A stretch of 64,000 nt of DNA from contig JAYKKT010000055.1 in assembly GCA_036023115.1 (NCBI GenBank), forward strand, positions 9,944,001 to 10,008,000, in the 5' to 3' direction. Position numbers and translations under genes: made by a program. Shown here piece by piece: positions 45,815-60,116 of this stretch (position 1 is its first letter; the number at the start of each line of letters is the position of its first letter). Under the pieces are notes generated by a model. The model saw nothing but the letters and a program-made list of their open reading frames with translations. It did no database searches and was not told the origin of the DNA. The DNA comes from Brasenia schreberi (taxonomy: Eukaryota > Streptophyta > Magnoliopsida > Nymphaeales > Cabombaceae).

Positions 45815-46009
45815 CCTAGAACCACCAATGAAGCCCATATAGAACCTGATATTACAAGCTTAGAACCCAGGGTTTCATGACCTCCTCAGCGATTTGTGTC
45901 ATATGAATCTTTTGAACCACAACAAAGAAATTTGATTGCCACCCTTTGTCAAGTTAAGGAACCTATGTTTTATCATCAAGCTAAAGGTATTCTAGAATGA
46001 GAAGATGCT

Positions 46010-47034
46010 ATGAAAGATGAACTCAACGCCCTAGACAAGGCTCAGACATGGATAGTTACACCCTTGCCAAAAGATAAGAAAGTCATTGGATGTCGATGGG
46101 TATATAAAATCAAAACTCACAGCAACGGTCACATTGAGAGATACAAGGCTAGACTAGTTGCTAAAGGTTATGCCCAAGAATATAGAATTGACTATGATGA
46201 AACCTTTGCCCCAGTAGCTAGAATGACCACAATTAGAATTCTCATAACCATTAGTGCAATCAAGCAATGGAACATATATAAACTTGATGTCAAGAATGCT
46301 TTCTTGAATGGCTACTTGAATGAAGAAGTCTACATGAGTCCTCCTCTTGGTGTCAATCTCCCTTCTGGTCATGCACTTAAATTAAGAAAGGCTTTGTATG
46401 GTCTAAAATAAGTCCCGAAAGCTTGGTTTGACCGATTTGAAAAATTCATGCACTTACATAATTTTGTGACTTGTTATACTGATACTGCATTGTTTATACA
46501 GAAAACAAAATCTGGCATTGTTATCTTACTCTTATATGTGGATGACATGATTATCACAGGCAGTGATGAAGCAGGCATTGCTGAAGTTAAACTTAATCTT
46601 CATCACGAATTTGATATGAAAGACTTGGGCTTGCTAAATTACTTCTTAGGAATTAAGATAACCCTAAATAATTGCGGATACTTTATGTCTCAAACAAAGT
46701 TTGCTAATGATATTGTTGAAAGATCTGGTATTACAGATACTAAGGTTGTTGACACACCTGAAGTCTTAGGCACCAAACTGCGTTCCACTGATGGTGAGAA
46801 ATTAGAGAATCCCACCCTTTATCAACAGCTCATAGGTGCACTCACTTATCTCACCATTACTAGACCAGATATTTCTCATGCAGTACACACAGCCAGTCAA
46901 TTTCAACAGGCACATACTTCTGTTCATATGAGTGTTGTCTTGCGCATTATTCGATATATTAGAAACACTGCCTACAAGGGGGTCCTCTTAACTTCCTCTT
47001 CCCCTTATCAACAGCTCATAGGTGCACTCACTCT
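46010..47034 (+). pseudogene. Copia 3 reverse transcriptase
   Basis: KDELNALDKAQTWIVTPLP, GCRWVYKIKTHSNGHIERYK, ARLVAKGYAQEYRIDYDETF, APVARMTTIRILI, YKLDVKNAFLNGYLNEEVYM (motif A Asp), LRKALYGLK then TAG, LLLYVDDMIITGSDEAG (motif C YVDD intact), DMKDLGLLNYFLGIKI. The TAG at 46409 replaces the usual Gln of LYGLKQ. RNase H is absent. The final 29 bp are duplicated filler. Confidence 0.9.
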
Positions 47035-49480
47035 TATTCCTTTTTATGCCCGAAATGATTCCCTTCCGGGCACAAGTAGATGGGTTTCAATTAGGCATTC
47101 TGTAAGAGAGTGACTTCCTCATGAATTCGTATTTAAGTTGATGGAAATTTGTCTGTTTGATATTCTAAGATTTAGATCGACACATGATGACAATTCATGC
47201 TTGCAAGCTGGCCCAAGCACGAATGACTGTTGCATAAGGTTTCCCGAATAATAGTGTGTTGAACATACTACCTACGAAGTTAGCTGGGTATTTCTCAAGA
47301 TTTGGTTTTGTTCTTTCCCATCTATATCAAACATATTCTCAATCAAATTATCACAGTATTCGATCGATCAGATTTGATAGTCACTATTCGGTGGTCTCGA
47401 AGAATCCTACAAGGCTTGTGACTTTTCAGACCTGGGAATATTGCTGTTCTCTCTGAAAATGGTAGTGTTTTGAGATGACAACACACACTATACCGGGAGT
47501 TACTAAACACTCTTGATGATTTGTGTTGTTCATGCAATTGCATGGAAGATGTAGATTGAGACGCCTGTTAATATCGACATAAAGATTGATGTCATTTAAT
47601 GTACATGATGCGATATGGTATGAGAAGTTGTTTAGTAGCTTTCACTCATAAGAGACTTTTAAATGAATAATGTTTTTCGATGCATAAAAATCTTTATTGT
47701 TTTTAGAGGAATGGTTAAAGTGATAAAACAAAAAGTGTTTGTTATATATAGTGCATTAAATGATGTATAAAAGCTTAAAGGTATGCTTTTACTTTTTTAA
47801 TTTAAACCTCCATGTTGATTATGTTAATCAAATAGTAGAGATGTTTATAATTATGCATTGAAAGAGATAGATGGTAATCAAGGTACCAATCTCGCATCGC
47901 ATTTTGACAACTCTACTTGCACATGCCATAACCACTTGGATATGAGGTGGTTCTGTGTGAAGCTCATGAGCTTCCACTACTGAGACTTGGGTAGGGCTAT
48001 ATCAATAACCACCTTTGTGATGACAACTTGTAATATCAGTTGTAGTGCCAAAACGTGTCAATAGGTGGGGTTGTACTGACACATAACTACCTTTGTCAAG
48101 ACGGCTTAGTGGTCGTATTATTGGTTGTGTGTACAATACCCACTATCCAAATTGAACCCATGTTTAGTCTACCACTAGGTGTTAAATCCGATGAACATGA
48201 AGGCCATTGTCTCTTGGGTTACATAGGTAACTAGCGTTTGGCATTTGTTTGTTTGATGGGCCACGCTCCTATTTTTGCCACTCTCGGTTACGACCAACAA
48301 CTGAGCAGTCTTCGTTTTGCTGATCATTTAATCGGCAAATAATGTTTCTAGTTTATCGATCCTTAATCCAGCCAATCGAGGTGTTCCTTATTTTATTGAT
48401 TCATACGATAAAATATTTGGCATTATACATTCCTTTCTATGACCTTTAGCAGTATGTTGAAGCGTTGCATGAATTCTTTAAAAAATTTGGCTTGCTTCCT
48501 TTGTTGCCTAAACATAGTCTTCTTGTCACATTTTAAAAAGACGTTCTAGAGAATCACACTTGAGAAAAATAAACGTGTCAATTTTAATAGCTAATGAACA
48601 AAATCTTGAGAATCACACTTGAAAAATAAACGTGTCAATTTTTCCAACATGAAATTACTATAGATACGACTGATACCCTTGATAACTATAAATCTAAAGT
48701 CGTAGGGGCATATGTTGATGGTAAAAAATATGAGGATATGTGGAGTAAGATAGAGAATTTTGAGATAGAAGGGACACGTGACTCATGGAGTTTTAGGAAG
48801 GATTATGACATAAGTGTGTAAAGTCAGGCCCATGTACCTGAGTTGTCATACATATCATGAGATTAGTTGACATACTGTATTATGCATGATGGCAAAAAGA
48901 GTGACATATATAGAGAAGTAGAGAGTTATTGAAAATCATGTCTAAAAAGCTACGACAACAAGATCTTTAGTCTTTGTTCTTTACTATATTTTGGACCCTA
49001 CAAATATTTTCAGCATATTAACAACCCCAAGTGATACTTTAACCCAAGGTTTTGCTCAATTAATAAGCCCAAATCAACATAACAAAGAGAAAAAGTTATA
49101 TTCAATCAAATTAGCTTATATAAATCCATGAAAATGAAGACCTTAAAAAAACTCGTTGTTATGAGGGCCCGTTCAGCTCCTGCATTTGTTCCACTAGTAA
49201 CATCAAACGGTGCTTCACATAAGTAGGCATCCACGTTCATTGGGTCCATCAGTAAGGTCCATACTGACGAGCTCTCATTAAGTAAAAACATACTATGCCC
49301 ACTAACAACGAAAACAGCCAACACATGCTTGCAATCTTCACATGGTAAGGCCGAACTTATTTTACATCGTATAAACTAGATTGACCCTAAAAAGTTAATG
49401 ACCTGATTATATATTTTTGGATTCCATGAAACCAAAAGTTTTAAGAATCTCGGCCTAATTTGGCAGATTTGGTTGTTCTC
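47035..49480. other. Intergenic, no supported gene
   Basis: Stop-rich on both strands. One small direct repeat is visible: gagaatcacacttgaaaaataaacgtgtcaattttt-like text at about 48550-48587 and 48607-48643. Parts around 47870-48420 resemble decayed retroelement sequence, but I cannot assign them. Confidence 0.4.
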
Positions 49481-49484
49481 CATC

Positions 49485-49590
49485 ATAGAAATAAAAAATA
49501 TGCCGCAGGTGGTGAGTTTGATTCCTGCAGGATGCATGTATGTCTGCGCTTTGGCCTCACTCACATTGCAACCAAAGGAAAGAAAAAACA
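49485..49590 (+). mobile_element. Possible diverged tRNA-type SINE
   Basis: Contains ggtggtgagtttgattcctgcagg, near a pol III box B (GTTCGANTCC with one or two changes). It is followed by ctttggcctcactcacattgcaacc and an A/G-rich tail aaaggaaagaaaaaa. The order parallels the clearer SINE at 53459 (ttcgattccc, ggcttcggcctccttatgtaacc, aaagaaag). No box A or target duplication was identified. Confidence 0.35.
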
Positions 49591-49918
49591 TCGAGATCAT
49601 AGTAAAATCAAATATACAGGGCATCCTGGCTTCACCTAATTTAGAGAAGAAGAGGAACATACAAGATAAACTATGGTCCAAAACATATCTATACTTTAAA
49701 TCAACCTCATATTGAGGTGACTGACTGCTCATTGTGTCGATAAACATATGGAACCTTAGTGGGGCATTACCAAAATAATAATTATGTTAGTAAAAAGGGA
49801 TGTCTAAATAGCAATTGTGTGCTCCTTATATATGCTGAAATGGTGCGGGTCAGATTAGGATCAGATCCAGACCCATTGACATTGAAAAGAGGCACTGGGA
49901 TTTCAAATTCAAAAATTG

Positions 49919-49929
49919 TGACCGTTGGA
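49919..49929 (-). promoter_or_regulatory. MSA-type (G2/M) element upstream of the CDK gene
   Basis: The minus strand reads TCCAACGGTCA, a perfect match to the mitosis-specific activator consensus YCYAACGGYYA bound by three-repeat MYB factors. It lies about 130 bp upstream of the ATG at 50060. Such elements drive G2/M expression of B-type cyclins and CDKB2 genes. Function here is inferred from match and position. Confidence 0.75.
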
Positions 49930-50059
49930 GAGAAACGAGCCGTCCACCAAGACGCGAGGAACGAGATAAAATAGAGAGCGAGACATTTCAAAAATCGCAT
50001 TCGCGTTCGTGCGCTGTGTTGTTGTTGATGATCGCGTGAAGGAACGAGAAACCATCATC

Positions 50060-52521
<2,462 letters not shown>

Positions 52522-53020
52522 AAACCAAGGGGTTGTTCTACTCTGTTCAAGTAGATGATAAGCTTGTTGGTTTGCTTTTCTCAAGCATTTGATATTGTAG
52601 GAAGGTAGAATGGCGTGCTGTGCTTCAGTACAACTACACAAATACTTTGATCAATCTTTTGCAGGAAAATTTTGTTTTCCCTTTACTCTCTTGTTCAGTA
52701 TAAAGATTTTGACATAAGAAAAGGCGCTCCCTTCAGAAGTGAGCTACGAGTTCGTTCATGTACTGTGTGTGAAAGGCTAAAATGGTAGGTGCACTTGGGC
52801 ATGGAGTGGCCCAGATTCTTTTCTTAAGAATGCATCGCAATATAAGAGAATCTGGGCTTCACAACAGGCATTGAAATGGTCGACGGTATTGTCCTCTCCT
52901 GCTCTTTGATAGTTGAAGTACCATAACATTCCCAGACCTGCCCTCTAGTTTTGGTTGTGGAAAGGTGGCAAAGTTTGTGCCCACTTGATGTGCTTTTTCT
53001 TTTCTTTTCTTTTCTTTTCT
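52522..53020. other. 3' flank of the CDK gene
   Basis: Probable 3' UTR of the kinase gene followed by spacer. A (TTTTC)n run occurs at about 52988-53018. No other coding feature. Confidence 0.4.
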
Positions 53021-53053
53021 TGTATGGGAAAAGGCTTAGTTGTTGTTGTTTGT
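53021..53053 (+). mobile_element. Minimal RTE LINE 3' tail
   Basis: gtatgggaaaaggcttagttgttgttg followed by tttgtttg is exactly the terminal ~30 bp of the RTE family. No further RTE homology lies upstream; a (TTTTC)n tract abuts it. It is probably an extremely 5'-truncated insertion just past the kinase gene. Confidence 0.7.
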
Positions 53054-53458
53054 TTGTATCTCTAGTAAACAGGATCCTGTTACCGAAAACATGAAATTGC
53101 CCGTTTTGATGCCCATTCTCGTGGAAACGGGTTTGATATGAACTTGGCTTTTAGACATTGAATGATGTCTAACATGAGGGACCGATATTATAATGTTTGA
53201 ATCTGTTTTGTGTAGTTTCTCCTCCAAAGTATTATGCTTAAGATGTATATTGAAACACGTTGAAGCAGACTGGAATCGAGAAAGAAAAGCGTAACTAGCC
53301 AAGCTTGAGTTGCTACAATGTAGGTCGCGCCGAACTTTACATGGAAATCAGAAGGTGGAGCATCCTCCTCAACCAATTTGGAGGGTTGTGCCAGAATTGA
53401 ACAATTTAACACCATCACCTCCATTTTCAATTGAGCATATAAGAAGTATCAAGTTTAG

Positions 53459-53585
53459 CACTCGACCCATAACTTACTGAGCTAATGGACTGGATCCACA
53501 GTTTGCAGATCGTGAGTTCGATTCCCATGGCTTAGGTACCTGGCTTCGGCCTCCTTATGTAACCTAAAAAAGAAAGAAAGAAAGT
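53459..53585 (+). mobile_element. tRNA-derived SINE
   Basis: A box A-like ttactgagctaatgg (53472), then gatcgtgagttcgattcccatgg with a near-perfect box B (GTTCGATTCC), a body ctggcttcggcctccttatgtaacc, and an A-rich tail (ctaaaaaagaaagaaag). Flanked by an imperfect repeat of tcaagtttag (53449-53458 and 53590-53599) that reads as a target duplication. Non-coding, pol III-type promoter, presumably moved by LINE proteins. Confidence 0.7.
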
Positions 53586-53603
53586 TGTGTCAAGTTTAGT
53601 GCA

Positions 53604-54706
53604 CCACAAAGTTTAATAGGGTGGGTGAATAGCCGGCTAATGGTTGGTTATAACGTGTGCATTATACTATGTCGCATGGTTCACCTCTGGCCAGTGTTTC
53701 CTTTAATTGTTCCCATTTTGGACGAAAAACTTTTTAGGGTGGTCATATCTGAGGTGAATGACCGTGGGCTATGTCCCATATAACCCCCTATTGTCTATTG
53801 TACAGTGTGATCTATATTATATCTCACAGATTCAATCGCTGGCTGTGTATTTCAATCAGTGGAAGCTTCTTTACATGATCTTCTCACTCAATACTTCTAA
53901 ATTTGTTAAGAGAATGAATCTAAAGTTGTTGCAAAAATAAGAATTTCTTTTTTAATGTGGAAAAGCTTATCAGTCCAGATGTACGGCACCGGATTTGTAC
54001 GGACAGGCGTCCATCCCACAAAAAACCTTCTATTTATTGACTTAATTCAATATATCTATTGGTCTCAACCACATAATAATGGTTGCATTTTCCTTGCTTC
54101 TTTCGCCATTGGTCAGCAACATGGATTCTTTGTCAGCTTCGAGCTTGATCTTTGTCTTCTCATAGTTCCAGAAACCATTATAAAATTGTCTGACTGCATT
54201 CTTTTACACTTCTGTTGTTTACCTAATGCAACCCCTTTTTTCATTGGGGCATGGAACCGAGAAGGGTGTAGTTCTATCAATGGCCAACCAAAGGAAAAAA
54301 GAAGGAGGAATACATGGTGAAGAAAACCAGAGGAACAAGAAGCCAGAAACCCTGACAAATTCATTCATAATCGAAACCAATAAGACCCCACAATTGTACA
54401 AAGAAGGCCCTACAGTTTTGGCCTCTACCCGCATCTTTTACAAGAAGCAAAAGACCCCGTAGGCCAGACTTCAATAATACACGTGCACGCGTGCGCACAC
54501 ACACATTTAAGAAAAAATCAGAACACATTCTAGCAACTGCTTTAAGCAGCACTAATACTATCCAAAACATCCTTTTTGGGTTGAAAAAGGGAAACAAAAA
54601 GGATTAATTTTCATGGGAAGTAAAAGGAATCAGCCTAAGATTTAAGTAAGTTGAATGGTACATGGTGAGTGGCCAGATATCTTCCCTGCTTTTTATTTTT
54701 TTCTCT
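53604..54706. other. Intergenic between convergent CDK and neprosin genes
   Basis: Open frames here are short and without recognisable content. The part near 54706 probably holds the 3' UTR of the neprosin-domain gene. A short alternating CA/GT tract occurs at about 54480-54506. Confidence 0.4.
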
Positions 54707-57037
54707 CTAAGGGCAGTTTGGGTTCTTACCAGGTCCCCCATAGTAAAAGTAATTACCCCATTCACCATTGTTGCCATTCTGCACATCATAGCAATTGGAT
54801 TGCTCAGTAAAAGTTCCAATATCGTCTGGGACTCTCAGCTTATTGTAGGCATCCACAATCTGAATGTTTCTGAAATAACTGGCTTTCCCAAACCCTTCAT
54901 CGGGGAAATGGCCACTGCCCATTTGAGTTGAAGTGTGCTGACCTTCTGGCTCTGAGTTCACTACCTCTCCGCCCCACTCAATCATGCTGGCACCGTCTGC
55001 CAAGTATGAGAACAACAAGGAGGGCCAGTAACCTAAAACATAGTTATCCCCAAACTGCATCCACCAATTTCCTTGTTTTGGGTCCTTCGTTCACAAAAAA
55101 GAGAGAGAATAAAAATCAATAGGAAATCCGAAAAAATTCAGAAAGAATAGAAAATATTTTAGCTGCTTTTCTAGACAAATTATATGAACTTGGTGCTATG
55201 GAGAGAGAGAGAGAGAGAGAGAATAGCCAAATGAAGCATTGATGAAAGTGTAATATTATGAACACTTCGCATGGGGTGGAAGGATATTTATTTAAGAAAA
55301 AATAAACATGAAATTGGTTTTCTGGAATCGAATGATAATTTGATGAAATATTGAGCACAATGGCGACTAGGAATCCATGTAGCGGACCACACTTGGGCAG
55401 AGGAAGGCTTCGCTTTGGTCTCTATGTATTACATCAGAGATATTATCAGTTTTCTACATTTTTTTTCTTTTTCTTTTGAATTTTCCGCTGATAGGTTTTA
55501 CCTTCCACACAAGTATGCTGATATCATATTGTGAGCCACCATAACCAGAGATAGGGGAAATGCTCGCCCCCATTGCTATTTCGCTATTGACTTGGACAAA
55601 GCCAGAGCAGAGGAGATTGTAACATCCTGTAGCCTGATATGCATCACTCTGTTTTATAAATCAATAATGAAAACAGAAGAGATCAACATATCAGAAAATG
55701 GTGTCAAAATTCACTCCCAAGGTGGAAGGATGAGGTTAAAAAAGAAATATATCAAGGAACTTACAGTCCAGTAAGTAAAGAGCCTGGTGTTGTTATCCCC
55801 ATAAAGATCTGGGCTTACCTATATGTATTAATCAAAGTCGGAACTAGTAAAAATGTAAAAGCCCATCTCTTATGCAACCCAATTTTTCACGAGAGAGAGA
55901 GCAGAAAAGTAATTTTCAAGCAAGAGCCACAAAGAAGATGCTAATAACGAGCTGCTGCTCCCTTATATAGTTCCGTAAGGAGGAGAAGCTGTACCTGCCA
56001 GCCAGCTTCAATGCTGTTGAGATCTTGTTCAAATGAACCACCCAATAACCAAAGCTGCGACAGGCTGAACTCATTGGGTGTTTGAATTTTGGGTGTCCAC
56101 ACATTTACTGTGGCCCTTGCTCCATAAAATTTATCACCTTCCACATAAGCAATTGCATGCTGCATTGCACATTTGCTCAGCCCAATAGAAGCAAAACAAA
56201 TCATTACCAACAAAACCCTTTGCACCACAAACACACACAAACATGCACACACACGCAGAGAAGAAGAAGAAGAAGAGAACTTTTGATACCTGATGACCAC
56301 TTTCATTAACCAAGTCGTGGGATATGGGATCAGCGGACCTAGGCTGAGGGATTGATCCTCCAGCCTTCCTTCCGAACCTCTTAACAGAGCTAGCTCTCAT
56401 AATATCACCCATTTTAGTTCTTCTGATAGGTACGGTACCGTCTGGGCACCTCCCATTCTGATGCCAAAGCTGTAAAATTTCGGATTTCTGAGTCCCGGAC
56501 TCGGCCTTGCTTATTCCAAACATATCATCTGGATGGAAACTCCGCTTCATCTGCAAAACCCACCATCAAAATCGATCAGAAGTAAAACATGTTGGCTTTT
56601 ATACATCCAAGGCTAGGAGCTTAGCAAAAGCAAGAGCAAACCTGAATGGTATGGTTTTTCAGGAAAGGATGATCAAAAGCAGGCTGGTGGTATTGATGAA
56701 CGCAATCGATAATGTCTCCATCTGGGCTCTGCCTCCAAACAAACAAAGAAATAACACAAGACAAGACCATTTAGCCAAAACCCCAACAGGATGAACAATG
56801 CAACATTCTCAAAAAACTAATTAGAGAGAAACCCAGAATGTCAAAAGCCATAAACCACCAAAACCCCAGAGAGAGAGAGACCTGAATGGTTTTGACAGCG
56901 GGCTTGTTCAAGCGTTTGAGGTGCTTGTGGACTTCGAAATGCTGTCTTTCAGTGAGTCGTCTAGCTTGTGAAGAAGATAAAAGGAGGGAAAGAAGGGAGA
57001 AGATAACTATGAGGCCTTTGGTGGGCGTGGTAGCCAT
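54707..57037 (-). CDS. Secreted neprosin-domain protein (DUF239), 7 exons, 415 aa
   Basis: Exons: 57037-56882, 56728-56642, 56550-56290, 56159-55995, 55818-55765, 55648-55502, 55084-54707. Every exon is a whole number of codons and all junctions are GT-AG. The N-terminus is a clear signal peptide ([19 protein letters not shown] then RR). Next is a neprosin activation-peptide-like region ([40 protein letters not shown]), then the C-terminal neprosin domain ([98 protein letters not shown]). Neprosin itself is a proline-specific glutamic endopeptidase of pitcher-plant fluid; most plant relatives are uncharacterised, so protease activity here is inference. Length fits the family and no lesion was seen. 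Convergent with the kinase gene. Confidence 0.92.
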
Positions 57038-58868
57038 TAGCTAGGAAAAAAGAGATACTAAATGGCCCAAAGTTTTGAAACGCAGAGAGAGAGAGAGAGA
57101 GTGATGCGGGCGTTTAGAGAAATGGAAACTTGGAAACTACTTGGCTGTTGGAGAGAACCGCCCCCTCGTGTGTCAAAGCGGTTTTTGTCGTGTCCCTCTG
57201 TGTTATTGACACAAAAATATACAGAAGGCGTATCGTATCATTATGGAGTGTCAAAGTCATCGTCAATCGTCTTCTATCTCTTCCAAGTCGGAGGCCTTTT
57301 GTGAACCTTTAAAAAAGCAACAAAGTAGAGTCACGAGGCAAACCGAGGAACTTTCCATGACAATATTGCCCCTAAAAGTTTTCAAATATTATCCGCGTGA
57401 TCCTCGATCCAAAACCAAAAACCAAGCCAGGGATTAGAAACTACAAAGGACCCCTTCTTTTATGGTTTTCATCTAATCGGGCTAAATGGATATTAAGCTG
57501 TTATGAAACTAATAAGATTTGGATAAAAAAGCTGAATATTATAATCAGATTTCAGTATCCATTTCAGATCTCTGAGAACAGTTTGATATACTAAACCCAG
57601 TAAAAACTGAATCCAAAATCTGGCTACTATGTGGATATGGTTTCAAATCTTGAATCTAATAAATAGGATAGTAGATATGGTCGACTCAGCAGCATCCTTA
57701 TTGGTGTGATACATGAGATCCATTTTTGAGTCTAGGCACAAGGTTCTAGACCTTAATTTTTGATACTCACAATTTCAAGTTTCATTGTTCATCAAACAAG
57801 AAACTAATATTGGTATGGAATTATGGTCCTATAAACCCAATTGGAGTCAAATACTTTGAAACCAAAGGAGAGGCAGACCACAAGAACTAAACCAAGGGCT
57901 TTGCACAAAAACCAAAGTGATTCCTTCTCTCATGTTAATATCACATCTTTCATGAAAATCAAAGTTTTAGTATTACTCTCGAATCAAATATGAAGCCATG
58001 GTTCTTCGGTAGAATGGATACAAGCTCATGTAAGTCTAAACCTACAGTCCTAGTATTAGAGACCTGGCACCCCAAATCAAAATCATGTCTTGCAAGAAGC
58101 AGGTTACAGTTCACGATGGTGACCAAATCACCTAGGTCCGAAACCGGATGCTGAAATGGAATTTGATTCCATGCTAGAGTCCATTTTCAGGGTGAAAACG
58201 GTACATGCTCCAAAACTAGCCTCGGTTGGTATACCCAGTAGAGACAAAATGCTAAAACGGCAATTGTTTCCTACTCGTGTTCGTATTCGAAATTGGTAGC
58301 AAAAATGAGTCAGAAGGATAGAGATGTGCAACCGTCTCCCGTAGAAAAGAAGTTCTTCCTAATTTCAGGAGATGAAGGGCCTCAAAGAAACCTTAATTTG
58401 TTGGTTGATCATTATCAATAGCAAACTGGAACGAAATGAAACTACTAATGTTGGTGCACAATATGCCAAGCCGACGAACTCAAGTGGCATTCACTCAAAC
58501 TTGTTCAATAACTAAACAAGCAAAGTCCGAATGGAAGGGCTCTGCGCATTTAAAATATGATTCAGGTATTGATCAAGCTCATTAATGGCCCCGTTTAGCA
58601 TGCTGGCGTTTGACTGCCCGTAGTCTCAATCCTCGAAATCAAACACTCCGTAAGAGAAATGCTTTACTCAAGTCTCAAGGCATGCACCTAAATAGTTTGG
58701 AGGCAAAAGAGAAATGCTTTAGTTCACAAAAAAGAAAGAAATTCAACATATGCATCATATAGCATATGGAGCAAAGCAAATGCCGGCTAAACCATACTTA
58801 GCACTATGACGAATTATGGGGATTAATTAGGTCTAAAGTAGATCTCAATGTAACCACAGGGTACTAAA
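57038..58868. other. Neprosin-gene upstream region and intergenic sequence
   Basis: A GA run at 57084-57102 probably lies in or next to the 5' UTR of the neprosin-domain gene. From about 57360 to 58860 the sequence is stop-rich without recognisable coding content. Phrasing around 57700-58400 suggests old repeat sequence, but no termini were found. Confidence 0.4.
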
Positions 58869-58962
58869 GTGCAAAACAATTTGCTCCTGGAAGAAGGGTC
58901 AATATGTTGGCGCGGGTGCAACCGAGTCATAACAGACCTCACAATGACGCAGAAGCAAGCTC

Positions 58963-59014
58963 TTGCAACGAAGAAGAAGAAGAAGAAAAGGCGGAAGAAG
59001 AAGGAGAGGGAGGT
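58963..59014 (+). repeat. (GAA)n-rich simple repeat
   Basis: aacgaagaagaagaagaagaaaaggcggaagaagaaggagaggg: an imperfect purine run that creates spurious Lys/Glu/Arg-rich open frames. No gene is supported. Confidence 0.85.
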
Positions 59015-59175
59015 GCACAGTTACCCGCAGAGGATTTTCTCAAGACATTTTGGTTATTGTTGTATATAACTGTATTCATTTATTTTTTCATTATATAAAT
59101 ACTTGGCCTTTTCCTTTCCTTGTTTTTCTCTCTAGATTTTTCGTTAAAGTCATTTTATCCAGGATATGCTTGTAA

Positions 59176-59264
59176 CCTTTTTAAAAGCAAAAAATAATTT
59201 TCCAGTAAATCTTTTCTTTTTATAAAAGCAACTCATAAAATCCGAGAAGACTGCTCTTCTTCCC
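59176..59264. repeat. Direct duplication, left copy
   Basis: About 88 bp (acctttttaaaagcaaaaaata...cttcttccc) repeated at 59558-59646 with few differences. The right copy belongs to the copia 4 RNase H region, so this left copy is a displaced piece of that element. Confidence 0.9.
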
Positions 59265-60116
59265 GCATTTCATGGTTGTTATTATGGTCAAAAGTGGCCA
59301 CCAACAACTTACATTTTCCACTTGGCTACTTGAGTCAATTTATGATATACTAGTTTTGCCTCCCACTATTTTAGAGTTTTACTAAGTTATATCATTTTCT
59401 AATTGCAAGTAAATTGCTACTTTTACCTATTATGCGGTTTTCCATAACCAATATATTTTACCGACATAACAATCAACAAAGTGTATTTCTATATTCAAAC
59501 TAGGCATATCTCAAACCCATGTGTATAACATATTTAGTGAAAAGATCTTCTGAGATACCTTTTTAAAAGCAAAAAATAAATTTTCAGTAAATCTTTTCTC
59601 TTTATAAAAGCAACTCATAAAATTCGAGAAGACTACCCTTCTTATATCATTCGTTGGCATATAAGATATATATCTCATTCCTTTTAAGCATATCATGAAC
59701 ATAGTGATACTTAACCATTATATGTTTGCTTTTTGACGTACAACTTAACTCTTAATAAGAGTAATTGCTATGTTGTTGTTACAATAAATGATAATAGACT
59801 CTTTGGTTATATCCAACTTCAAATCATGTATGAAGTGCATTATCCAAACGGCACTTGTTAGAACCATACTCCAAGCAACATACTCGGCTTCTTATATATG
59901 CAATACTATACAATCCTATTTCTTGTAAGACGAAGAAACAACATAATCTCCAAATAAGAATATTTAACCAAACATTGATTTGCTATCATCTTTGCTCCCA
60001 ACAAAGTCAATATCTGAGTATCCTACCACTTTTAGTTTATCATATTGAAAATATAATTTCAAGTCTTTTGTTCCTTTAAGATATCTTAGGATTCTCTTTA
60101 CAACTATCTAATGCTG

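Larger units (their letters stand above)
42922..47034 (+). mobile_element. Ty1/copia retrotransposon 3, lacks 3' end
   Basis: 5' LTR 42922-43336, primer-binding site 43337, gag 43355-44293, protease near 44423, integrase 44700-45415, reverse transcriptase 46010-47000. Homology to copia 2 ends at cttaacttcctcttcc (about 47005), so RNase H, polypurine tract and 3' LTR are lost. The break carries a 29-bp copy of an internal segment (47006-47034). Several in-frame stops (e.g. 43661, 43683, 43762, 46409) make it defective. Head-to-head with copia 2, with about 2 kb of RTE sequence between. Confidence 0.92.

Noticed and set aside
50009..50059. N-terminal extension of the kinase frame
   Set aside because: The frame starts at GTG; the first in-frame ATG is 50060, which gives a normal CDKB2-like N-terminus.
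54113..54597. Overlapping open frames on both strands between the kinase and neprosin genes
   Set aside because: No domain, no splice-consistent model, and mutually overlapping frames; treated as intergenic.
58869..59175. Lys/Glu/Arg-rich open frames in three phases
   Set aside because: Product of a GAA-rich simple repeat open in several frames at once.
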